IMG/VR virus record: IMGVR_UViG_3300035698_035310
Location: 1 to 64,000 of that record
Source: a virus
Reading direction: 5' to 3' (one strand)
Length of the DNA: 64,000 nucleotides
Shown here: piece after piece, positions 17,675 through 24,542 of the stretch
Position numbering within the stretch: position 1 is the first letter of the stretch
How the letters are laid out: each line of letters begins with the position of its first letter
Program-made: the position numbers and the translations under genes
Notes under the pieces: generated by a model
Databases searched by the model: none
What the model saw: only the letters and a program-made list of their open reading frames with translations
Told to the model about the DNA's origin: nothing

Positions 17675-17708
17675 AAAAGCCTTTGATAGAAATATCAAAG
17701 GCTTTTTT
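17675..17708 (+). terminator. strong hairpin terminator
   Basis: AAAGCCTTTGAT pairs with ATCAAAGGCTTT around an AGAAAT loop and is followed by a T run. Confidence 0.85.
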
Positions 17709-17710
17709 TA

Positions 17711-17997
17711 TTGAGCAAACGAGATCGAATACAGTGTTAACGCGGAACGAGACTGCTAGGAACACTTAAAATATACCTAATATGGGCGCGTTGTGGATGG
17801 ATTTCCTTTTGTGGAATGATAAAAGCAATGGTAGGAAGCAAAGCGACCTACTAGGGAAAGCGTTATATGCTTTCCTGATAAGTTATTTTGTATGGAAGTG
17901 CCATTAAAGCAGAACAATTGGTTTGGCGACCAAGCACCTTCGGGGCATAAAATCTGCTACTACTATACTATTTTAATCATAACTAAGTGTCACAAAA
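17711..17997 (+). other. gene-free stretch before the tRNA array
   Basis: No ORF of note. The phrases AGCAAAGCGACC and AGGGAAAGCGTTATATGCTTTCC form small hairpins. Nothing identifiable beyond that. Confidence 0.4.
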
Positions 17998-18066
17998 TAT
18001 TGTATGGTGTAGTGGTAACACGCTGCCTTTATCGGCGGAGCCGTGGGTTCGAGTCCTACTATGATA
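17998..18066 (+). tRNA. tRNA-like, probably Ile(UAU), six-base anticodon loop
   Basis: Acceptor TATTGTA/TATGATA, D stem GTGT/ACAC, T arm GTGGG/CCTAC and stem CTGCC/GGCGG all pair, but the anticodon loop TTTATC has six bases and no CCA is encoded. A lost A37 would give UAU; a lost T would give the ochre anticodon UUA, which fits less well. Confidence 0.4.
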
Positions 18067-18168
18067 TTTGGATTACGTTCAGTGTGCACACCGAACGCCA
18101 CAAATTATCTGTTATTATCGCGATAGTGATAGATAATGTTGGGTCACTTAGTTATGATTAAAGTTTTT

Positions 18169-18236
18169 AGGGTGTTCGTCTAGTGGATTAGGACGCGCCG
18201 CCTTGGGTAGTTGGAGTTCGATTCTCCTTAGCAACG
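18169..18236 (+). tRNA. degenerate tRNA-like sequence
   Basis: D arm (GTCTAGTGGATTAGGAC) and T arm (GGAGTTCGATTCTCC) are clear, but acceptor arms do not pair and the anticodon arm is short. Probably a decayed tRNA. A further T-arm-only remnant lies at 18262-18290 and another near 18310-18385. Confidence 0.35.
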
Positions 18237-18425
18237 GTTACGTAAATCCGCACGGTGAGACATTGGTTCGAATCCAATACATGTTAAAATAACGATTTCA
18301 CATGAGATGTATAGTTTTAATGGATAAATCAGGCATGAGCCTTGTGCGGCAAGATAGTGGGTTCGATTCCCCTTGCGTTGAATGTGAAATGATGCTATAT
18401 TGGTTTTTTAATATAGGAGATAATA

Positions 18426-18980
18426 ATGGAACTAGAAACATATCTTAAAGATTATGGCTTAACTGATGATATTATACGTTATGCTATATTCACTGGTACA
18501 TTAACCAAATATAGTATTTCAGATTGGCGTGTTATATGTTATATAATCGACGATCCTGATTTAGATCGTGAAACAAAAGTAGCCATGATTGAAAAAGCAT
18601 TTAAAGATGATAAATGGCGTGCCAAAGAATTATTTGTTTTTATTGAAACATTAAATCAATTTGTAAAAGCAGATGATATTCTTTCAGGGGCACACGAAAA
18701 AGATTCATGGGGAAAAGGTACACCATCTGAGCAATTTGCCATATCAGTGTCGCTCTGTGAAGCACTTAAAAAAATGAAAACCGAAAATAAATTAAACAGC
18801 GATGAACAAATTGATGTTTTTGACCGATTTGTTGTATACATTATGGATATGTTTTCACCCGAAATGGTTGTGTTGACATTCAGACATGCTATCAAACAAT
18901 ATGGTATAAAATTCGATATACATAAACATTCCGAATTTAAAAAAGCAATGAAAGCATATAATCGTATAATATTAGCATGA
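18426..18980 (+). CDS. hypothetical protein
   Basis: 184 residues, mostly helical and charged. Ribosome binding site ATAGGAGATAATA. The next gene starts inside its last codon (ATGA overlap), so translation is coupled. No family recognised. Confidence 0.65.
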   Translation: MELETYLKDYGLTDDIIRYAIFTGTLTKYSISDWRVICYIIDDPDLDRETKVAMIEKAFKDDKWRAKELFVFIETLNQFVKADDILSGAHEKDSWGKGTPSEQFAISVSLCEALKKMKTENKLNSDEQIDVFDRFVVYIMDMFSPEMVVLTFRHAIKQYGIKFDIHKHSEFKKAMKAYNRIILA

Positions 18981-19282
18981 AAGCATATAAATTATTCAAA
19001 AAACGAAAAGATGGTTCAATTGGACCACTTTTCATTAATGCCAAAATGCGTATACCATTAAATGTGTGGCTGGATGCTGAAGATCATCCAACCAAAGGTT
19101 ATGCACATAGACCAGGATGGCATGCTGGCGCTGAACCAAATGCACCACACCTAAGTGAAAAAGGACGCGTTTGGTATGAAGTAGAAATAAAAGACTTTGT
19201 GACATTTAAACGACCCATCAATCAAGGTGGTGAATGGTTGATTGCACAAAAAATCAAAGTGATAGGTGAATATCACAAATAA
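18977..19282 (+). CDS. conserved phage hypothetical protein (KAYKLFKKRKDG family)
   Basis: 101 residues. The pattern DGSIGPLFINAKMRIP...HPTKGYAHRPGWHAG...HLSEKGRVWYEVEI...GGEWLIAQKIKV is familiar from conserved uncharacterised phage and bacterial proteins. Role unknown. Overlaps the previous gene by four bases. Confidence 0.7.
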   Translation: MKAYKLFKKRKDGSIGPLFINAKMRIPLNVWLDAEDHPTKGYAHRPGWHAGAEPNAPHLSEKGRVWYEVEIKDFVTFKRPINQGGEWLIAQKIKVIGEYHK

Positions 19283-19285
19283 TAT

Positions 19286-19360
19286 GGACCGGTAACTCAG
19301 AGGCAGAGTGTTCGCCTTTTAAGCGAAACGTCGGGATTTCGAAATTCCCCCGGTCTACCA
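19286..19360 (+). tRNA. tRNA-Lys(UUU)
   Basis: Acceptor GGACCGG/CCGGTCT, A73 and CCA encoded. Anticodon arm TTCGC-CTTTTAA-GCGAA gives UUU. Confidence 0.85.
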
Positions 19361-19369
19361 ATCACTTAT

Positions 19370-19444
19370 GCACGATAGATAACTGGGGTTACGACGGCTT
19401 TTACATGGCTGTTGTGGTGGGTTCGATTCCCACATCGTGTACCA
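19370..19444 (+). tRNA. tRNA-Val(UAC)
   Basis: Acceptor GCACGAT/ATCGTGT with CCA. Anticodon loop TTTACAT gives UAC. Confidence 0.75.
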
Positions 19445-19455
19445 ATACAATATAT

Positions 19456-19530
19456 GGACCGGTAGCTCAGAGGCAGAGCGTTCGCCTCTTAAGCGAAATG
19501 TCGAGATTTCGAAATTCTCCCGGTCTACCA
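19456..19530 (+). tRNA. tRNA-Lys(CUU)
   Basis: Near copy of the tRNA at 19286; loop CTCTTAA gives CUU. The Lys-Val pair at 19286-19444 is duplicated as 19456-19614. Confidence 0.85.
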
Positions 19531-19539
19531 ATACCTTAT

Positions 19540-19614
19540 GCTCGATAGATAACTGGGGTTACGACGGCTTTAACATAGCTGTTGTGGTGGGTTCGATTCC
19601 CACATCGAGTACCA
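19540..19614 (+). tRNA. tRNA-Val(AAC)
   Basis: Near copy of the tRNA at 19370; loop TTAACAT gives AAC. Second half of the tandem Lys-Val duplication. Confidence 0.75.
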
Positions 19615-19697
19615 ATATTTTTGATACACATAATGGTTTAGTGTATTGATAAACCGGCTGTGGGTGAAGCGGTATAACAAATGTCTACCCCCAATAT

Positions 19698-19772
19698 GGT
19701 CGTGTAGCTCAAAGGCAGAGCATTCGCTTTACATGCGAAAGGTTGTGATATCGTAATTCACCACGACTACCA
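19698..19772 (+). tRNA. tRNA-Val(UAC)
   Basis: Acceptor GGTCGTG/CACGACT, CCA encoded. Arm TTCGC-TTTACAT-GCGAA gives UAC. The body resembles the Lys tRNAs nearby more than the other Val genes. Confidence 0.8.
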
Positions 19773-19827
19773 ATATTGCTTTTTAGTTGTATAGTATGCT
19801 ATTATTGTTTTTTATAGGAGATATATA

Positions 19828-20220
19828 ATGGAATATGCATGGAATGATAAAATAGTTGAAGCGAATTTTAATTTTGATTCTGCGTATGAACATACGGAAT
19901 GGGGATGTGATGATGGATATACATCATTATCGGTGTTGATTAATCGATGCCAAAATATGATAAAACTAAGATACACAAATGTTAATCGCATCCCGCCAAA
20001 AGTGCCTATGCCGATAACGCCGTGGTCGTTTGTTCTTGATGACATAGATATAGTAGTATATATGACATTGCGGTGCTATGATATATTTCTTATGGACACA
20101 AAAACGTTTGATTATAGGCAGCATTTTACTATTAAAATCGATGACGATATGGATGATAATATAATAATAGTGTCATCTGTTGATAATGTATATACAGAAG
20201 CAATAAGAATTCTAAAATAA
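19828..20220 (+). CDS. hypothetical protein
   Basis: 130 residues with an acidic N-terminus. Ribosome binding site ATAGGAGATATATA. Lies between tRNA genes. No family recognised. Confidence 0.6.
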   Translation: MEYAWNDKIVEANFNFDSAYEHTEWGCDDGYTSLSVLINRCQNMIKLRYTNVNRIPPKVPMPITPWSFVLDDIDIVVYMTLRCYDIFLMDTKTFDYRQHFTIKIDDDMDDNIIIVSSVDNVYTEAIRILK

Positions 20221-20256
20221 TATCTAACGCAGTGCTAATCACATAAGCCGTTATTT

Positions 20257-20331
20257 GCAGGGGTAGCTCAGTGGTAGAGCGGTTGGTTGAAGCCCAGCGC
20301 GTGAGGAGTTCGATTCTCTTTCCCTGCACCA
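20257..20331 (+). tRNA. tRNA-Phe(GAA)
   Basis: Acceptor GCAGGGG/TCCCTGC with ACCA. Arm GTTGG-TTGAAGC-CCAGC gives GAA. Confidence 0.75.
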
Positions 20332-20343
20332 ATACAATAATAT

Positions 20344-20419
20344 GGAACCCAGGTATATCTGGTGAGTACGCGTGGTTGAAGTTCACGAGGACGCAGTTCG
20401 ATCCTGCGGGGTTCCACCA
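20344..20419 (+). tRNA. tRNA-Phe(GAA), second gene
   Basis: Acceptor GGAACCC/GGGTTCC with ACCA. Arm CGTGG-TTGAAGT-TCACG gives GAA. The D arm is atypical. Confidence 0.65.
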
Positions 20420-20434
20420 ATCAAAGACCATTAT

Positions 20435-20509
20435 GGACCGTAGGTGTAATGGCTGCATCCGAGCCTTTTAAGCTCAGGGGACAGAGTTCGATTCTCTGAT
20501 GGTCTACCA
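20435..20509 (+). tRNA. tRNA-Lys(UUU), second UUU gene
   Basis: Acceptor GGACCGT/ATGGTCT with ACCA. Arm GAGC-CTTTTAA-GCTC gives UUU. Confidence 0.8.
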
Positions 20510-20518
20510 ATAATCAAT

Positions 20519-20594
20519 GCCGTATTAGTGACACTGGCTAACACGCCTGTTTTGTAATCAGGAAAATGGGGATCGATACCTCAATATGGCACCA
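20519..20594 (+). tRNA. tRNA-Thr(UGU)
   Basis: Acceptor GCCGTAT/ATATGGC with ACCA. Loop TTTGTAA gives UGU, with one T-T mismatch closing the loop. Confidence 0.65.
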
Positions 20595-20611
20595 ATAAAT
20601 AATACTATAGA

Positions 20612-20686
20612 GCCTCTGTAGTTAATCTGGTATAACGGTAGATTTGTAATCTTCAATGCGCGGTTCGAGTCCGTGTGGAGGCACCA
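20612..20686 (+). tRNA. tRNA-Thr(UGU), second gene
   Basis: Acceptor GCCTCTG/TGGAGGC with ACCA. Loop TTTGTAA gives UGU. Confidence 0.7.
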
Positions 20687-20692
20687 ATAAAA

Positions 20693-21457
20693 TTAATCAT
20701 TGTGTAGTTGCGTTTTTTCATATTCATCGACATCAAGTTTTAATTGTTTATATGTGATAGATGATGTATTACGTTTTTTTACATTATCTTTCTGAAGCAT
20801 TATTTCACAATTTAATGGATGTGTAATATAATATGGATCATACTTGTTAACAATTGATTCATTTATAGATATTTTATGATCCCTCGCTACACCGTTTGAA
20901 TTTTTCTTTGGGACATACCAACCATGTTTTTTTATTAAATCTAAATTGAGTAGATTGGGATAATCATTGACATCAAATTTGAAATAATATGGACGTTTCG
21001 TAGTTTGAAGTTCTTTTGCTGTTCTACCATATTGTTCAACGCAGCATTGACATTTTGATATATACCGATCTTTGGCGGTGAAAAGTGTAATACAGGTGGA
21101 GCAAGTTCTAAACCATACCATGGAATATTCACCATCGATATATTTTTTTAGTTTATCCCATCTTTTTGGATAATGACCAATATCTTTTATGATTTTGATA
21201 TGACTTTTACTCATTCGTTCTTTAGTTTCATTGCTATGTTTGCGACGGCTATTATTATATTTGGCGGCACAAGATTGATTACAATATTTCTTTTTTATAA
21301 GTGCTTCATCGTATGACCATGATTTGCCGCATTGGTTGCATGTTTTTGGATTTTTATTATATTCGGCAATGCGATGGTTTTTTTGATTTATTTGCGTTTT
21401 TCGTGAAGCTATAAATCCTAATTTACCAGCTTCAGATTTGGACAATTTACATGTCAT
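20693..21457 (-). CDS. HNH-type homing endonuclease in tRNA array
   Basis: 254 residues. An N-terminal zinc finger pair (CNQCGKSW, CNQSCAAKYNNSRR) is followed by the phage HNH core: ARDHKISINESIVNKYDPYYITHPLNCEIM, with DH, N and H in the usual places. The ribosome binding site AAGGA on the minus strand supports the ATG at 21457. It ends six bases from the CCA of tRNA-Thr, antisense to the tRNA genes. Confidence 0.8.
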   Translation of the reverse strand: MTCKLSKSEAGKLGFIASRKTQINQKNHRIAEYNKNPKTCNQCGKSWSYDEALIKKKYCNQSCAAKYNNSRRKHSNETKERMSKSHIKIIKDIGHYPKRWDKLKKYIDGEYSMVWFRTCSTCITLFTAKDRYISKCQCCVEQYGRTAKELQTTKRPYYFKFDVNDYPNLLNLDLIKKHGWYVPKKNSNGVARDHKISINESIVNKYDPYYITHPLNCEIMLQKDNVKKRNTSSITYKQLKLDVDEYEKTQLHND

Positions 21458-21508
21458 GGCATATTTTTCCTTGTTATAAATAACTATGGCGGTAGATCAA
21501 TCCTTGTG

Positions 21509-21540
21509 TCTTTAGTGATAAGTGCTTCAACACTTGTCAC
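21509..21540 (+). other. hairpin
   Basis: AGTGATAAGTG and CACTTGTCAC pair around a CTTCAA loop. It lies between the divergent endonuclease gene and the next tRNA and might terminate or process the tRNA transcript. Confidence 0.4.
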
Positions 21541-21570
21541 GCCGCTACTACTATTTATAACTTATACTAA

Positions 21571-21664
21571 GTCGGATTTCCCTAACTGGTGTGGGTAGAA
21601 TCCATAATATGCACTGGGTGATCCTTATGTGCTGCACGTGGTTCGATTCCACGATCCGGCTCCA
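21571..21664 (+). tRNA. class II tRNA-Ser(AGA)
   Basis: 94 nt. Acceptor GTCGGAT/ATCCGGC and encoded CCA. Anticodon arm TGTGG-GTAGAAT-CCATA gives AGA. The long variable arm has a GCAC/GTGC stem. T73 instead of G73 is unusual for serine. Confidence 0.6.
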
Positions 21665-21707
21665 ATTAATTTTGTTCAATTAAATTCGAATCACTGATTG
21701 AACAATT

Positions 21708-21802
21708 GCTCATCCGGCGGGTTACATGAGCCACGCCATAACGGATTGAAATGAGCCATGCCGTTGGGTATGGATATCAGGAGTTTCGGTGATGAGCTAC
21801 CA
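21708..21802 (+). tRNA. tRNA-like sequence, isotype unclear
   Basis: Ends GCTCATC/GATGAGC pair and CCA is present, about 95 nt apart, but internal arms are poor and the phrase ATGAGCCACGCC is partly repeated. Possibly a decayed or interrupted tRNA. Confidence 0.35.
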
Positions 21803-21910
21803 ATTAACTAAGGTGAACGGTAGTAACCTTTAATGTGCGGCAGTGGTGCAATTCCCTAACTGATTGAGTTCGACTCTCATTCGGGTCTAGATGACAAAAC
21901 ATTATAATAT

Positions 21911-21994
21911 GGACGGTGATGTTAAGACTATGGCTGGGCCAGCGCAAGCCTCTTAAGCTTGTATAAAAGAGTTCGATTCTCTCACCGTCTTCCA
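21911..21994 (+). tRNA. tRNA-Lys(CUU)-like with long D arm
   Basis: Acceptor GGACGGT/ACCGTCT, T73, CCA. Arm CAAGC-CTCTTAA-GCTTG gives CUU. The D region is about ten bases too long. Confidence 0.6.
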
Positions 21995-22060
21995 ATTATG
22001 CAGGCCATAGATGTTCCCTTTGTCCATTATTGGGAACTGTGGATGAAAACAAAAACGAAA

Positions 22061-22130
22061 GCAGGGTTAATGGACTGTGTGTAAGTTTTGTGATTAAAAG
22101 GGATGGTGCAAATCCAATTCCCCTGCGCCA
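22061..22130 (+). tRNA. tRNA-like, degenerate
   Basis: GCAGGG/CCCTGC acceptor with GCCA end. Anticodon region TTTT-GTGATT-AAAA and T arm are poor. A second GCAGG at 22004 could also pair with the end. Confidence 0.35.
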
Positions 22131-22135
22131 AATTT

Positions 22136-22207
22136 GTTTGATCGTCTTTGGAATACAAGATACCGTTGTCGAAGGCGGAGACGTTGGTTCGAATCCAACT
22201 TGAACAC
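22136..22207 (+). tRNA. tRNA-like, degenerate
   Basis: A good T arm (GTTGGTTCGAATCCAAC) and a possible weak acceptor, but the anticodon arm is uncertain and CCA is absent. Confidence 0.3.
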
Positions 22208-22297
22208 TTATTGTTAGTAATGATTTTATGTACATAAATGATTTGCTAGGCGAAAGCCAATAGTTTGCTGGTTCTATTTCTTAAAAATCCTCTTATG

Positions 22298-22373
22298 GTA
22301 GGTGTAGTGTTAACGGTTAGCACGTCAGACTGTGACTCTGAAAGTGCCGGTTCAAATCCGGTCATTTACCCCA
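22298..22373 (+). tRNA. tRNA-His(GUG)
   Basis: Acceptor GTAGGTG/CATTTAC with G at -1 (22297) and C73, the histidine identity pair, then CCA. Arm TCAGA-CTGTGAC-TCTGA gives GUG. A textbook tRNA-His, useful as partner for the HisRS-like gene at 38344. Confidence 0.85.
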
Positions 22374-22457
22374 AATTTAATGCTGCTTGAGTTCAGGGTT
22401 CCAAGTAGATATTGTGGCTAAACCTAGCCGGTTCTAGCGTGATAATAAATTTTTAAT

Positions 22458-22533
22458 GGCTACGTAGTAATCTGGGATTACGGTGCACTGTCGATGCACG
22501 TCGAGGAGGGTTCAATTCCCTTCGTAGCCGCCA
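22458..22533 (+). tRNA. tRNA-Asp(GUC)
   Basis: Acceptor GGCTACG/CGTAGCC, G73, CCA. Arm GTGCA-CTGTCGA-TGCAC gives GUC. Confidence 0.85.
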
Positions 22534-22535
22534 AT

Positions 22536-22607
22536 ACCCCAGCCGATGCATTCGGACTCGAGTTTTCGAAACTTGACGGGAAGGTTTGATTCCTTCTTGG
22601 GGTGCCA
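22536..22607 (+). tRNA. tRNA-Arg(UCG)
   Basis: Acceptor ACCCCAG/TTGGGGT, G73, CCA. Arm CGAGT-TTTCGAA-ACTTG gives UCG. The D arm is short. It begins three bases after the previous CCA. Confidence 0.65.
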
Positions 22608-22723
22608 ATTTAAAGAACGAGGGTGTAAACCGGTAGGAACTTACGTTGAACGGGATTTGCGGCAAAACCTACTTGCCAATTAACCTGTGATTTTAATAGT
22701 CGGTAGCACCCCGCAGAAATAAT

Positions 22724-22798
22724 GGTCTATTCGTATAGTGGCTAATACACCGGATTGTCGATCCGGGAACGAGAGTTCAATTCTCTCATAGACCGCCA
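22724..22798 (+). tRNA. tRNA-Asp(GUC), second gene
   Basis: Acceptor GGTCTAT/ATAGACC, G73, CCA. Arm CCGGA-TTGTCGA-TCCGG gives GUC. A short remnant with GGTAGG/CCTACT ends lies just upstream (22633-22680). Confidence 0.85.
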
Positions 22799-22803
22799 AT
22801 TAA

Positions 22804-22881
22804 GGCCCATCGGTCCAGCATGGAGTGGACATTTCCCTGTCACGGAAAAGATCACCGGTTCAAGTCCGGTATGGGTCGCCA
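22804..22881 (+). tRNA. tRNA-Asp(GUC), third gene
   Basis: Acceptor GGCCCAT/ATGGGTC, G73, CCA. Arm TTTCC-CTGTCAC-GGAAA gives GUC. Confidence 0.75.
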
Positions 22882-22889
22882 AAATTCAA

Positions 22890-22965
22890 TTCAGATGACC
22901 AAGCAAGTGAACGGGACCGCCTGTTAAGCGGATATTGCAGGGAGCGTTACCCTGATCTGGAGCCA
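22890..22965 (+). tRNA. tRNA-Asn(GUU)
   Basis: Acceptor TTCAGAT/ATCTGGA, CCA. Arm CCGC-CTGTTAA-GCGG gives GUU. The T loop is AGCGTTA rather than TTCRANY, as in tRNA-Ile at 26921. The last 19 bases overlap the 3' end of the antisense endonuclease gene. Confidence 0.7.
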
Positions 22966-23594
22966 ATAACTTTATATTTTTTGTCCCATTCATTTATTCG
23001 ATGGTATAAATCATATAATGATAAACTTGAATGACGATTTTTAGATGAATTTTCTGGCTGTGGCATTATCTTGCAGTTCGCTGGATGTGATATATGATTT
23101 GGGTCTATTTTGTTTACAAATCCATCATGTACACTATACATGTGATCTCTTGTTAATCCGTTTTTATTTTTGGTACTATGATACATGCCCTGTTGATGTA
23201 TCATTATAAAATCAAATTCTTCTGGAAATGTTTGAAATGAAAATATAAATTTACATTGTTCTTTATATTTTATCTTCTCAATCATGTATTCTTGTGGTGT
23301 CACCCTCATGGCATTTGTGCAAGTAACTGCACAACTTCTTCCGCAATAATATTCACGAGTTCCGGTTATAGGGCTAAATTTATTATTACATGTTGGATTT
23401 TTACACTCGATTAGTCGTTTTTGATATTTTGTTAAATTTTTTACCGATATTTCTTTTTTGGTGAATATGCAACTACATGTAATATGTGATATTTTACCGT
23501 TGCTTTTGCCATGCATACGTGAATGACCATTCAATGCCATTAAGGATTTAAATTGATTATCGCATATATTACATGTATAAATATCTTTAGACAT
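22947..23594 (-). CDS. HNH-type homing endonuclease in tRNA array
   Basis: 215 residues from ATG 23594, chosen because GGAGG precedes it. A C2H2-like finger CNICDNQFKSLMALNGHSRMH opens it, a Cys pair CNNKF..CGRSC follows, and the HNH core is LTRDHMYSVHDGFVNKIDPNHISHPANCKIM. The reading frame ends inside tRNA-Asn, so the tRNA gene supplies its stop codon. Confidence 0.8.
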   Translation of the reverse strand: MSKDIYTCNICDNQFKSLMALNGHSRMHGKSNGKISHITCSCIFTKKEISVKNLTKYQKRLIECKNPTCNNKFSPITGTREYYCGRSCAVTCTNAMRVTPQEYMIEKIKYKEQCKFIFSFQTFPEEFDFIMIHQQGMYHSTKNKNGLTRDHMYSVHDGFVNKIDPNHISHPANCKIMPQPENSSKNRHSSLSLYDLYHRINEWDKKYKVIGSRSG

Positions 23595-23683
23595 TATCAA
23601 CCTCCATTGGTTGTTATAGTTTAGAAGATATGGGGAATTCCAGTTCTCTATATCTTCGTTAGTATTTATCAATAACATATTAT

Positions 23684-23769
23684 TCGGATATAGGAGAATT
23701 GGTAGACCCAGAAGATTGTTAATCTTCCGCAGCAATGCATTCCAGGTTCGAGTCCTGGTATCCGAGCCA
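23684..23769 (+). tRNA. class II tRNA with Asn anticodon (GUU), serine-like body
   Basis: 86 nt. Acceptor TCGGATA/TATCCGA, G73, CCA. D region AGGAGAATTGGTAGACCC and a long variable arm are those of Ser/Leu tRNAs. Arm GAAGA-TTGTTAA-TCTTC gives GUU. Serine GCU needs only one change at position 35 to become GUU, so this may be a tRNA-Ser reading Asn codons. Confidence 0.7.
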
Positions 23770-23780
23770 ATAACACCGTA

Positions 23781-23803
23781 GCGTAGAAAATAGTTACTTC
23801 GTT
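23781..23803 (+). repeat. GCGTAG-N6-GTTACTTCG element, copy 3
   Basis: GCGTAG AAAATA GTTACTTCG. It overlaps the flank of the permuted tRNA candidate. Confidence 0.55.
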
Positions 23804-23888
23804 TCACTCACGACTGGAATGGGTTCGATTCCCATGCCCTGCGTAAGCAGGGTTTAGTGTAATGGTAGCACAGTATATCTCTATTTTC
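23794..23888 (+). tRNA. candidate permuted tRNA (3' half before 5' half)
   Basis: A T arm ATGGG-TTCGATT-CCCAT and 3' acceptor GCCCTGC (23836-23842) are followed after GTAA by the matching 5' acceptor GCAGGGT (23847-23853) and a D arm. Upstream TCGT/ACGA (799-813) could be a class II variable arm. The outer flanks GAAAATAG (23786-23793) and CTATTTTC (23881-23888) are complementary. It could also be two rearranged remnants. Confidence 0.35.
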
Positions 23889-23956
23889 GTTTTTTACTCG
23901 GTGTTGTTATTAATAAATAGAATTATACAAATTATTAGATTGGAGTTGTTATTTAA

Positions 23957-24280
23957 ATGAGTGACGAACGACGAAATAGTTCCAGATTTTCGACTGGGCG
24001 TGTATCATATTTACGATTGAACGATTATTATTTTCCATTGGTTGATATTAGTGATGATGGATTTTTTGCGGAATGCAGTGATGGTTCATTGAGTATTGGC
24101 GATGTTGTTGATATTGAAATACATATCAGTGATCGACATGGAATAGCTACATTTAACACTGAAACAGAGATACTGCGTGTTGGCGGTAGATTTATTGCAG
24201 GAAAATGGGATTTAGAATTAAACAGGGCTACGGATTGCGTTAAAACTTATTTTGACAATAGGCACGCACAAGTAGCATAA
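23957..24280 (+). CDS. PilZ domain protein
   Basis: 107 residues covering one PilZ domain. The c-di-GMP signature is complete: ERRNSSRF near the N-terminus (RxxxR) and DISDDG (DxSxxG) about 25 residues later, followed by the beta-barrel pattern. PilZ proteins bind cyclic di-GMP and control motility or polysaccharide. A phage copy could sense or sequester the host messenger. An AATAAATA box lies 46 bases upstream. Confidence 0.8.
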   Translation: MSDERRNSSRFSTGRVSYLRLNDYYFPLVDISDDGFFAECSDGSLSIGDVVDIEIHISDRHGIATFNTETEILRVGGRFIAGKWDLELNRATDCVKTYFDNRHAQVA

Positions 24281-24287
24281 TACAAAT

Positions 24288-24362
<75 letters not shown>

Positions 24363-24369
24363 TATCGAT

Positions 24370-24392
24370 GCGTAGTGTTAAGTTACTTCGAT
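24370..24392 (+). repeat. GCGTAG-N6-GTTACTTCG element, copy 4
   Basis: GCGTAG TGTTAA GTTACTTCG, followed by a T run, so this copy looks terminator-like. Confidence 0.55.
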
Positions 24393-24452
24393 TTTTTTTA
24401 AATAAAAAACCCAAAAACTCTTAATATGTCTTTTTCACGATGTTGATTTCAT

Positions 24453-24526
24453 AGGGGTATCGTATAGTGGTAATACGGTGGATTCCAAACTCACAGACCG
24501 GGGTTCGATCCCTCGTTCCCCTGCCA
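24453..24526 (+). tRNA. tRNA-Trp(CCA)
   Basis: Acceptor AGGGGTA/TTCCCCT (one mismatch), G73, CCA. Anticodon loop TTCCAAA gives CCA; class I body. Confidence 0.7.
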
Positions 24527-24542
24527 ATTTAACGAGAATAAC

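Noticed and set aside
17998-18066. Ochre-suppressor tRNA (UUA) that would explain the in-frame TAA codons
   Set aside because: The loop has only six bases; a missing A37 giving Ile(UAU) fits normal tRNA rules better than a missing T giving UUA.
23776-23800. Element GCGTAG...GTTACTTCG as an attachment site
   Set aside because: Four copies scattered in one genome and no integrase in view.
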